From: Paramacrobiotus metropolitanus
Lineage: Eukaryota; Tardigrada; Eutardigrada; Parachela; Macrobiotidae
NCBI RefSeq assembly: GCF_019649055.1
Contig: NW_026570274.1
Coordinates: 434,001-498,000, forward strand
DNA: 64,000 bases
Direction of reading: 5' to 3'
In this document: positions 35,906 to 45,584 of the stretch, in pieces
How positions within the stretch are numbered: position 1 is the first letter of the stretch
How the letters are laid out: the number at the start of each line of letters is the position of its first letter
Notes under the pieces: generated by a model
Databases searched by the model: none
What the model saw: only the letters and a program-made list of their open reading frames with translations
Told to the model about the DNA's origin: nothing
Program-made: the position numbers and the translations under genes

Positions 35906-36446
35906 TTAACAAGATGAGCACGGATGAATATTGGCTTACGACTAGGTACTGTAAATAAGTGAGTTAGGATTTGTTGTTACTAGTAGTCGCAGAATTACGT
36001 CGTAGTATTACTGTTTAGTGAACTGGGCTGCAAGATTGACCGAACTGTTGATACAGCTCAGTGCATTGGGCCGCAAGGTGCGACAGTGTCACAGTGATCA
36101 AGTGAAATACTGCAAGAAACGCAGAGGCGAAGCGAAAGCTGTTTCATGTTTCAGCTGATTGAGTAGCACATACAGTGTACTGTGACCGTGGTAACAGACT
36201 AGCCCATGTCACATGATGTCAGCCCTATGGCATCCATGGTAACAAGCTTTCAAGTGACCACTGGGCTTGAGGTTCTGCATATAGCAAACAACGATTAGTT
36301 TTAGATCACCCGCCGGGCCGAGCGGTTCCCAGAACATTTTAAAGCGAGAAAATTGGATAAGTGGGAGCTGAGATCATAGCGAACAAAGAAGGGAAGCAGA
36401 AAACCTGCAAGAGATGTATAGTATTCATATAACCAGTTTACGGGAT

Positions 36447-37085
36447 CTACATCCGTACACAAACTTTTGCGGCGCAAGTTTGTTACGCAATGCACACTTC
36501 GCAAGGGTTGATCGCATTGGTCCCAGCCGCTAAGAAAACTACGAAAACTAAGAAAAAGAAAATCTAAGAAAACTTGAGAAACCCTAAGAAAGCCTAAGAA
36601 ACCTAAGAAAACAAAGAAACCCAAGAAATCTAAGAAACTTAAGAAACCTGAGAAACCTAAGAATACCTAAGAAACCTGAGAATACCTAAGAAAACCTAAG
36701 AAACCTAAGATATCTAAGAAAAATCGTATACCGATCACGTTGGTGGGATTGACTGCGATTAATTTTTGCATATGTTTCTTAAATTTTCAATACTTTGTAA
36801 CGTGCCGATGCCGAAGGCCGCGGTCTGTCTCGGTTTTTCCGAACGGTCCGCAAACAGACAATATATTTACCATGTATGTCTATGGGGGCCCATGGCAACA
36901 ATTTGTTTTTCGGGGCTACTCCTTCCCTTTTGGGGCGTATCGATGGCGCAATAGCGTAAGAACATTCGCGCCGTTGAGATGAATTTAACGCACTTGGCCG
37001 CGTCAAAATCGGCCCAGCCGTTCGCCCGATCATCGCGAACATGTGCTAAGCATGTATAAGAGGTTACGGATGTAGATAACAAGAT
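36447..37085. mobile_element. Array unit 4
   Basis: 639 bp, closely matching unit 1, including the first 100 bp after the left terminus (acaaacttttgcggcgcaag) and the satellite at 36530-36725. Confidence 0.8.
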
Positions 37086-37677
37086 GAGCACGGATGAATA
37101 TTGGCTAACGACTATTTAAAATTACGTCGCGTCTGCATGTGTTGGATTGTGGTGCAAAGTCAGAATGGCAAAGCCAGACAGCTACTTATTCAGGATGGTT
37201 GCCTGCGGTGAGAGTCGTGGAGTATTGACCTTTTGCCCCTAAAGTTTTTTGGTTCATGGCTCAGCTGCTAAGTTTCTGCTTATTCTACTGAATTCTACTG
37301 AATCTGAGAAGCTACTGTAGTGGCTTATCAGTGGGCGAGGTGATTTGTAAAGTGTTTACTCAGCCAGGGGAGCACAAGAAACGCAGAGGCGAAGCCAAAA
37401 CTTTTTCTTGTTCAGATTTATCATGCCCGTGGCAACAGAGCTGCCCATCTTAGCCCTATGGCATCCATGGTAACAAGCTTTTCAGTGACCGCTGGGCCTA
37501 CCGCGATCGCGATGGCGAAAGGTCAAGGGTCTAAGAACACTCCCCGCACTGGGAGGATTCTTGTGCAATTTGAAGCAGAAAAATCGAGTGAATAGAAGCA
37601 GAGATCATGCGTTACATTCAGAAGAGGCCGAAGGTCTGCAAGAGATGTTTAGTATTCATATAACCAGTTTACGGGAT

Positions 37678-39134
37678 CTACATCCGTACGTATTGTCGCG
37701 GCGTACTTTAGTTTCGAAGGTTTCGAAATTTTTTAGTTAATGCAATTAGGACTGTCAAATATCAGCAGCCCGCTTGTATCTACGGCACGACTGCTGCGCA
37801 CGTATCGGTTACTCATTTTTCCGCTATGACTAAGAGAAAAAAAGTGAAACATGTTCCCACCACTGGTAACGGATACACTCGTAGAAACACACACCAAATC
37901 TGACAGCACCGTGAATTCTGCAATAAATCTGCATTCAGTGCCATTCACTACTATGGACAACGCAGCACAACTAGCGCAAACTTGTTAAGAAAAATAATCT
38001 CACATAGCTTAATGACATGTAATTAAATTTTCTTCATGTGTAATAAATTTTCTAATTAGGTGCTAAAAAAACCAGGTGCAAAATTGCTAATTAGGGGCAG
38101 ATTCGCTAATTAATTAGCTGCTAAATGTATGCCAATTAGGCGTGAATGACTCTAGTTAGTTCATATTTTTGCTAATCGCTCAGTTACTAATTATTAGGTT
38201 AATTAATTAAACCTTATTATCCTAAAAACTTAATGACGAACTACAGTAAGTACAGCGTAATTACATACAGTTTAATGCAGCCTGGGTCACTACGAACGTT
38301 TATTAGCAGCGCAGGATAATTTTAAAGAGTTGACAAGCGGTCATGAATGTGAGCGCGAATTATAAAACCGAGCTCAACAGCTCGGTTTTCTAATTCAGCA
38401 ACTGATTCTCCAACTGACCAATGCGCGCGGCGTTATCAGTGAATCTGTCTGACTCACAAATCAGTGCGCGAGTTGTTGCGCACTCGAGAGTTTTGACCTA
38501 GATACAATTCGCATCAGAGTCCCAATACGTAGCATATTTGACAGCAACTAATATACGAATCTTCTGCATTCACAAAGTTTTTTAAGCGTAAGAATTGTAA
38601 GACGCCTAAGAAACCTAAGCAACCTAAAAAAAAAACATAAGAAAACCTAAGAAACCTAAGAAACATAAGAAACTTAAGAAAACATAAAAAAACCTAAGAA
38701 AGCTTAAGAGACCTAAGAAACCTAAGAAAAATAAGAAACCTAAGAAACCTACGAAATCTACGAAAGCAAGAAAGTTAAGAAAGGCAAAGAATACAGATTA
38801 CGCTAATCGCCAGTTTGATCATCATTATTTATTTGTCGTACTTTTCCGAATTTTTTTAATTTTTTTCGCCGAAGCGATGTCGAAGGCCGCGGGCCGCCTC
38901 TGTCGCTGCGACTGTGCAGATTATTAGCCCACGTCCGTCTATGGGGGCCCATGGCAACAATTTGTTTTTTGGGGCCTTTGTTTCCCCGTTGGGGCGCATC
39001 GGTTTTGCATTAGCGTAACATTACCGGGGTCGTTGCGACGATTCTGGCGCACTTTACTTCGTCAAATTCGGCCCTGCCGTTCGGCCAATAATTCGGAATA
39101 AAGCATATTCGTGTATAAGATGTTACGGATGTAG
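37678..39134. mobile_element. Array unit 5 (longest)
   Basis: 1457 bp. The first kilobase is AT-rich and unlike the other units. It includes an 11-bp stem hairpin (aaaaccgagct / agctcggtttt, 38364-38389). The satellite at 38590-38790 and the CCCATGGCAACAATTTG core near 38949 match the rest of the family. Confidence 0.7.
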
Positions 39135-39151
39135 ATAACAGTTTACGGGAT

Positions 39152-39840
39152 CTACATCCGTACACAAACTTTTGCGGCGCAAGTTGATTGCATTGGTTTG
39201 ACCAATGCAATCAACTTGATTGCATTGGTCCCAGCCACTAAGAAAACTACGAAAACTAAGGAAGAGAAAATCTAAGAAAACGTGAGAAACCCTAAGAAAG
39301 CCTAAAAAACCTAAGAAACCTAAGAAACCTAAGAAAACCTAAGAAACTAAGAAACCTAAGAAACCTAAGAAACCTAAGAAAACCTAAGAATAACCTGAGA
39401 ATACCTAAGAAACCTGAGAATACCTAAGAAAACCTAAGAAACCTAAGAAGCCTAAGATATCTAAGAAATATCGTATATGAAAGAATACGAGGTATACCGA
39501 TCACGCTGGTGGGATTGACTGCGATTAATTTTTGCACATGCTTCTTAAATTTTCAATACTTTGTAACGTGCCGATGCCGAAGGCCGCGGTCTGTCTCGGT
39601 TTTTCCGAACGGTCCGCGAACAGACAATGCATTTACCATGTATGTCTATGGGGGCCCATGGCAACAATTTGTTTTTTGGGGCCACTCCTTCCCTTTTGGG
39701 GCGTATCGATGGCGCAATAGCGTAAGAACATTCGCGCCGTTGAGACGAATTTAACGCACTTGGCCGCGTCGAAATCGGTTCAGCCGTTCGCCCAAACATT
39801 GGCTACATTATCAATCGTGTATACGTGGTTACGGATGTAG
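39152..39840. mobile_element. Array unit 6
   Basis: 689 bp, near copy of unit 1 with a local rearrangement: an 18-bp perfect inverted repeat with a 3-base loop at 39180-39218 replaces about 35 bp present in units 1 and 4. Satellite at 39235-39460. Confidence 0.8.
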
Positions 39841-39859
39841 ATAACCAGTCTACGGAGGA

Positions 39860-40788
39860 CTACATCCGTAATAGTAATCTAGTAAATACTAGGGTGGCGT
39901 CTGGTTTTGCCTTTTTTCGTATTTTTAGCGCTTCGATTCGGTGGTCGAAGCGCGTTGCGTTGTTTAAATCTTAATACGAGTATTTTGCATTAACTACTAC
40001 AAATACTTAGTTTGCAGCGAGGTCCGAAGTCGAGGCGTGTAGGCCCACATACACCACTGCAGGCCCACCACCATATTTTTATTTCTGTAATTTTGAAGTA
40101 CTGTATTGGAAAACAGATGAATGCTGAATTTAACGGTAGTGGACAAATAGGGGGTTATTTTATGTCCTAAATTATACATTCGTTAAGAAGTTCAATAATA
40201 AAGGGACAATAACGGTAGTGACAAATAAGGAGTCATTTTATGTCTTAAATCCGCAACCAGCTTTGTGGCGTTACGGCGCATAATTTTATGACGTTTGTGG
40301 AAAGAATTTGCTTTTTTTACGCATCGAGGCCGGTGAGCGAGGTGCGCCCTGTACAGCATGGACAAAAAAACGCATAATCCCACCCACAGCATTCCGAACG
40401 CATGCGGCGCAGTTGCGCTGTACAACTCAGCTAAAATATCCGGTTGTCGTATAAGTGCACTTGCCCCATGCGTACGGATATCTGGGTGTGGAGTTATGCG
40501 TCTTTTTATAGTCCTCACACCGGAAATAATAAGCAGTTAATATTGTTAACAATACTTTGCTTTACCGAAATGGAAGCGATGTCTGAAGCCGAGGCTGTCA
40601 GGCCCATGGCAACAATTTGTTTTTTGAGGCACCTGCTTCCCCCTTGAGGCGCATCGGGTCGGTAATAGCGCAACATCACCCACTTCGTTTCGACGATTCT
40701 GGCGCACTTTACCGTGTCAAAATCGGCCTACCCGTTCGTCCAAACATAATTTTCTTAGCAAAGGCCGTCACGGCTGTTACGGATGTAG
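39860..40788. mobile_element. Array unit 7
   Basis: 929 bp. The left 450 bp are unique, with a local direct repeat (ggacaat/acggtagt.gacaaatag, 40132 and 40205). The right part equals units 2 and 3. The array ends here: the sequence after the terminus (ttaactatgtatcatag) lacks the spacer. Confidence 0.7.
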
Positions 40789-40790
40789 TT

Positions 40791-43161
40791 AACTATGTAT
40801 CATAGCTTTCATTATGATAACAGTAAAGAAGAGACATCAAATATTCAGAATGTCTCTATAACATATGATAGATAAGTGCTCTAATAAGGATGGGTTTTGA
40901 CACTTCGTAAATTTTGTCGAAATTTTCCAAACAAGAAGTTTGTGTGTAACTGTGCTTATAAATCTGACCCTGTTAATTTACGGTTTCCGGTTATTTTCAA
41001 TGAATATGTTTTCCATGGATAATTGCGGATCAGCAGCACGCTAATAGAATCAGCTGGTTAGATTTTGGTGTCGTGGCAGTATCTCCGACTCCACTAAATG
41101 TCGACACTCCCTGGCTGCGGCCACGTAATGCTTCAAATGTACAGTTAGAAGTTATTAGTTATTGAAAACCATTAAACAGTTCTCGGTGCTTCTTACCGAG
41201 CATGACAACATTAAGTGAATTACAAAGATCCAGTAGGGAACGCGCTCATCCTACCGACGCATACGTCGCAATCATACTAGCGCTGTCACCTTCGGTCTAT
41301 CTTTGCTAAAGTGTTATGGTACCTTTATTAAGTATCATCGTGTGAGTACAAACTAAGTACCAAAAGAAAACAACATTTATAACAGAAATACTTTGCTGAA
41401 GGCTTCGTCGAAGCATTTACCTTCAAGCAGACTCTCGAGCAGAAATGGCTACAGATTTAGATTTAAAATTATCGCACTACGGTAAATGCGCTGTGAATTA
41501 ATGAGCATGGTACAAAACTAAAATGCCAGTGCCTAATCTATCGTATTCTGTTGCTACCGAGTAGTTATCTATCTGTACAGTACATTAAAGTTATCAGTTC
41601 ACAACTGACAGTAAACTTAGGAAATCATTTTCGTCTACCACAAAATACCAACATTGTATTCACTTTTCTCGTTAATATTCAGTGTTAAGCTTTATACCCG
41701 TTTTCTACCAATTAATTTACCCAAGGGTAACAACGCTGCTGCCCAGAAGTGTCGGGGAAACTTTCGCCGCCGTCTCGCCAATCCTAGTCATAAAGTGTGA
41801 AGCCATTACAGTGATTTGAGAATATTATAATGCGAAGAATTTGCTCGAAACCCAAAATTGCACAAAACTGAAAGCACTTAGGAGTTCTGCAGGTTTATCT
41901 AATTTTTGAGGAATTTCTGCGAGCCTGCAATTAATTAACCACAACCGATACTTTTCTGTTTTATAACCATCGGGTTGGATTTGCTGGGGTGACCTTTGCG
42001 AGCGGCGTATCCGATAAAAACAGATCTCTCGGATTGGTTCTTGCGTAAATATGTGTTTTTCCCAAATAGCTAACGTCAAAATTTAATGTTGAATGCTCTG
42101 TGCACGCGCGGCAAATTTAGTTGAGTAGTTGTGCATGTTAGCTAAAAAAGTGTTTCGAGCCTTTACTTGACCATGGCCAGGTATGCGCTTGAAGCAAAAG
42201 GGTACGGTGTCTCCAGTTTGCGTATACTCTTTGGGCAGTTCCGGGCGATCGCTCATATTCACAGTCTGTCGAAATTCTATGATTGGAAAGTGATGCCAAA
42301 AGTTGACCTTTAGCCCACGCCATGGCCATGGACGCATGCCAGCCTACGCAGCGTATGTTTCTTCGCCTTGCGGGCAAAACAGCCTAAACTGGTGAATTTT
42401 GCATCAAGGCCTAGGTGCGTCAGGACAGTCAGTCGCCACTCTTATTCTTTCGAAGTCGTGTAAACCTGTGGGGTGATCTATAATGAAAGAAACTGCACTG
42501 AAGGTGACCTATAGCTATCGATCGTCAGGACAGGCATAACCATGCGAAAAGGTGAAATCAAATAACCCCCTGGTAAGATGCAATTAGCAATAGACATTTC
42601 AATAATGCAGCATGCTGTCCGCCTTTTCTGCAGAGCGGAATTATCGGCGTTGCAGATATACCGGACCCCATATCGGATTTCGGCATTTACGCGGCTATTA
42701 CGGTATTTCCTATCAAAATTTTTTGAATTGCGACCGGTTGGTGGGTTTCATTTACGCACGTCGAACGATGCCTGGATTTAACCAGTTTTCGCGTTATGCA
42801 TGCGGCATAGAATTATTGATAATAATTGTTTCACCGTCGTCATGACGCATAAGTAAGATCAACCGGTCGGCTCTGCATGGTGCAAGAAAACAAATCCAAA
42901 ATCATGTTCACCATCTCGAGACTAATAATTACTTATAATCACTAACGTCATTGGGAACATTTCGACATTTTTCGTGGATTTTGCCTAAAGGTGAATCCGC
43001 TCTTTACTGTATCCGACGAAAGGTGATCTGGCATGACTGCATATTCTATAATCTTCTACTTCTGCTTTGAACGAAACATCTAGCTAGCTACATGAAAAGA
43101 AACACGCAGACTGGTGAACGTGTATTTTGCTGAAACGTACTGCCTATATGTGACCTTGGAA
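40791..43161. other. Intergenic, no gene recognised
   Basis: 2.4 kb between the repeat array and the next GPCR. Only short frames without recognisable motifs. No LRR gene like those upstream of the other GPCRs of this type was found. Confidence 0.45.
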
Positions 43162-44166
43162 ATGGCTTACAACAACACCACAATTACAGCCTTTAATATA
43201 ACCCGATCAATTAGCCGTTTTTTCCTCTACGGCAACTGGACAACTTTGGATTCCATAACCTGTGTATTATGCTTTATGGTGTATTTCACCAACGGATTCC
43301 TCCTCCATCTCTATCGGACACGTCCAGCATTACGCAGCCCATTTGGCGTGTACGTCATCCTCATTGCCGTTGTCAACATCGTGCTCAACATATCCGTCAA
43401 TCCGCTCAGCCTGCTACTCAAGGACGCCTTTCCCGATTTTGCGACATCCACATTCTGCACGGTTCACGAGTATATCGGTGTGGTAGTCGGTGCCGCATTA
43501 CCGGTAACCCACATGCTGATCAGCCTCAATCGCGCCTGGGCCATCGCCTTCCCAGTACACTACAAACGTCATCATTCCCACACAACGGCCCTTGCTATTT
43601 GCACCTTAGCGCTCTTAATCATAAACATCTGTGTGATACCCGGCATCGTGATCGACGGAGTATACAGCCGCAACGAAAATTTAAACCAACGCTGCAGTTT
43701 GAGCCGGGACCCGGCAGTGACCACCTGGATCAGTGTTATATCCGCGGTGTTTTTCATCGTACCGGAATGCGTCATATTGGTGTCGTATCCGTTCTTCGTT
43801 TTTCGACGGCTGCACCATCGACGACAGATCCGCACGACAGCCAGTAGTCAGGGAAAAGGGGAAGATACAACGGCGCCGGTCAGTGGGATGCAGATGCAGG
43901 CAGAACGGGTCAAGACGACAACATCGTCGCGTTCCTTCTTTATCCTAACCTTGTTGACGCTGAGTGTCCTGCTGTTCTGGACGCCTAATAATATGTTTTA
44001 TTTATTAATTCGCTACCTTCCCAATGTGGCGTTGGCGCTCCGTATTGGAAATTATTTGAAATTAGTGCAGGCCATCTTCGATCCAATCCTGTTTCTAGTT
44101 GCGCTACAGTATTTACGGTTTGTCTGCATCGAGATTTTCCATGATCTTCGAGAAATTTTTGTGTAG
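43162..44166 (+). CDS. Class A GPCR, single exon, paralogue of the 14.6 kb receptor
   Basis: A 334-residue receptor, taking the first in-frame ATG (MAYNNTT). N-glycosylation sites NNT, NIT and NWT precede TM1 (CVLCFMVYFTNGFLLHLY). TM2 is in VVNIVLNISVNPLSLLL. TM3 follows a Cys (STFCTV) and ends SLNRAWAIAFPVHYKRHH, so the DRY box is NRA. The ECL2 Cys is in QRCSLSRDP. TM5 is in IVPECVILVSYPFFVFRRL. TM6 is LTLLTLSVLLFWTPNN, keeping W and P. TM7 ends QAIFDPILFLVAL (DPxxF for NPxxY). Aligns end to end with the minus-strand gene at 14557-15612; both lack introns. It is on the opposite strand and about 28 kb away, so it is a dispersed copy. An orphan receptor by this evidence. Confidence 0.88.
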   Translation: MAYNNTTITAFNITRSISRFFLYGNWTTLDSITCVLCFMVYFTNGFLLHLYRTRPALRSPFGVYVILIAVVNIVLNISVNPLSLLLKDAFPDFATSTFCTVHEYIGVVVGAALPVTHMLISLNRAWAIAFPVHYKRHHSHTTALAICTLALLIINICVIPGIVIDGVYSRNENLNQRCSLSRDPAVTTWISVISAVFFIVPECVILVSYPFFVFRRLHHRRQIRTTASSQGKGEDTTAPVSGMQMQAERVKTTTSSRSFFILTLLTLSVLLFWTPNNMFYLLIRYLPNVALALRIGNYLKLVQAIFDPILFLVALQYLRFVCIEIFHDLREIFV

Positions 44167-45584
44167 TTAACTGCTGAATTATTCTCAATATTTTCTGTGT
44201 ATAGCTGAAATGAGAATGATTTCGACGATAGTTCCGAATATCATAATATATGCATATAGGTATTCCAGTGGGTATCTTTTTGTCTGCAAGTTACTGTAGT
44301 TTCAAGTCCCGTTTGCTCTGCGCGTTGTTTGGATTTGCCGCTCTTTTATCTATAAACGATAACTCTGCAAACGGCGCCGGTTCTGCATTTTTCCGAAGAA
44401 TCGTACACTCGTATCTGTACGTTTATTTATTGATCTTTAATTACTCTGTCCGTTAACCCAAAAATACCCGCTCACCTTCATAATAAATAAAGCTTGTTTT
44501 GAAGAAACAAGGAAACTGGCTGGTCACGTTTATCAGCTGATCTACTGTACTTCTATCTACAACAAATACTTAAGTACATGTACGGTTATAACTAAAATTC
44601 GCCGCTGGGGATTCTCATTAAATTGCGGTTTCTGACGCATAATACTACAAAAACGACGAAACACACATTATATTGTACCACGTACGCAACTTCATAATTT
44701 ACTTAATTTCCAGAAGTCATAGCATGTTAACATAATACTTGTATTAATGCAATGGATATCGTTGCAGGCAACTACGGTAGCAATTACTGTACATGTCTCT
44801 GCATGCAGAATGCAAAATTAATTAAATTATGTAAACTCGTATTATTGGATCATGCAGATTAAGTAATTTATTTATTTAATTATATTATTGATTTTTTCGA
44901 GTTAATAGTAGCTATTCTAATAATACTACATAGTTAATACCAGACTATTATACAGCAGCAACAGTAATTATTGCATTAAGTAAACTGATACAGTAATTCT
45001 CATTAACATTAAAAGCTGTAAGTATTATGCCGGATATAGCCTGAGCCGCGGTAATCAAATTTTATATAATAATTATATAAATTAAAATTTGATTACCGCG
45101 GCACAGGCTTTAATTATTGTACTGAAGTATCTACGTGGATGTTGTACTGGTACATACAGATACACCGCACACGGCTGCACTCACGTATTATCTTAATACT
45201 GCATACAGTGTCATATTATAGATATAGATATTAATTTTATTTTTATTAGAAGTGTGTATCTGCGAGTACAGGACTGTTTACAGAAGTACAGCCTGCAGGT
45301 AAGTACAAGTACATACGAGTACGTGCATACGATGACTCAAACGGATTTCAGCGGCGAAGAACACGTGAGTCGACTGTTTGGCCAGTGCACAACCGGTTTG
45401 GCCGAGTCAGCTTGGACGATTTTATCGCCTCCGCACTGCAACTGCAAAAAAACGTAAACAGCTGACTTTTGCTCCGTCGTCTTGTGATTATTTCATGTTT
45501 TTTTTCGCAAATACTGTCATAGCGGGTATTTTACGAATCATTCAACGAATTTTGCGTGTATCAGGATCAGGAGGCAACAGCAGA
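44167..45584. other. Intergenic with a 26-bp hairpin
   Basis: AT-rich spacer between the GPCR and the SMYD gene, no gene seen. The inverted repeat at 45038-45109 is listed separately. The last ~250 bp probably contain the SMYD promoter and 5' UTR. Confidence 0.45.
45038..45109. repeat. 26-bp inverted repeat (hairpin)
   Basis: Left arm 45038-45063 (agcctgagccgcggtaatca...) and right arm 45084-45109 are complementary with one mismatch in 26. The 20-base loop is AT only and itself partly palindromic. It lies 480 bp upstream of the SMYD start codon. It may be a tiny foldback element or a cruciform-forming site. Confidence 0.8.

Larger units (their letters stand above)
33750..40790. repeat. Complex repeat array of seven units with 11-bp inverted termini
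   Basis: Seven segments each begin CTACATCCGTA and end TACGGATGTAG (one end reads TACGAATGTAG): 34203-34951, 34971-35481, 35501-35905, 36447-37085, 37678-39134, 39152-39840, 39860-40788. Neighbours are separated by a conserved 17-19 bp spacer of the type ATAACCAGTTTACGGAGGA, or by 541-592 bp blocks (35906-36446, 37086-37677) that resemble each other and the left flank (33985-34202: ccatggtaacaagctt, gtgaccactgg, gtattcatataaccagttta). Every unit contains a CCCATGGCAACAATTTGTTT-like core. Units 1, 4 and 6 share a CCTAAGAAAC satellite plus a GGCCGCGGTCTGTCTCGG block. Units 2, 3 and 7 share a different body. No transposase is visible. It looks like a non-autonomous inverted-terminus element inserted repeatedly into the same target or its own ends. 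Confidence 0.85.

Noticed and set aside
38364-38389. Terminator-like hairpin followed by T residues
   Set aside because: Looks like a bacterial terminator, but the surrounding DNA is a eukaryotic repeat element. It is noted only as a hairpin in array unit 5.
34620-39754. Three near-identical ~81-codon frames (34620, 36740, 39509)
   Set aside because: They are copies of the repeat body in array units 1, 4 and 6. The frame is kept because the DNA is nearly identical, and no start context, splice or domain supports coding.
33750-40790. CRISPR-like array
   Set aside because: Repeated 11-mers with spacers suggested one at first glance, but the spacing (0.4-1.5 kb), the inverted orientation and the animal gene context rule it out.
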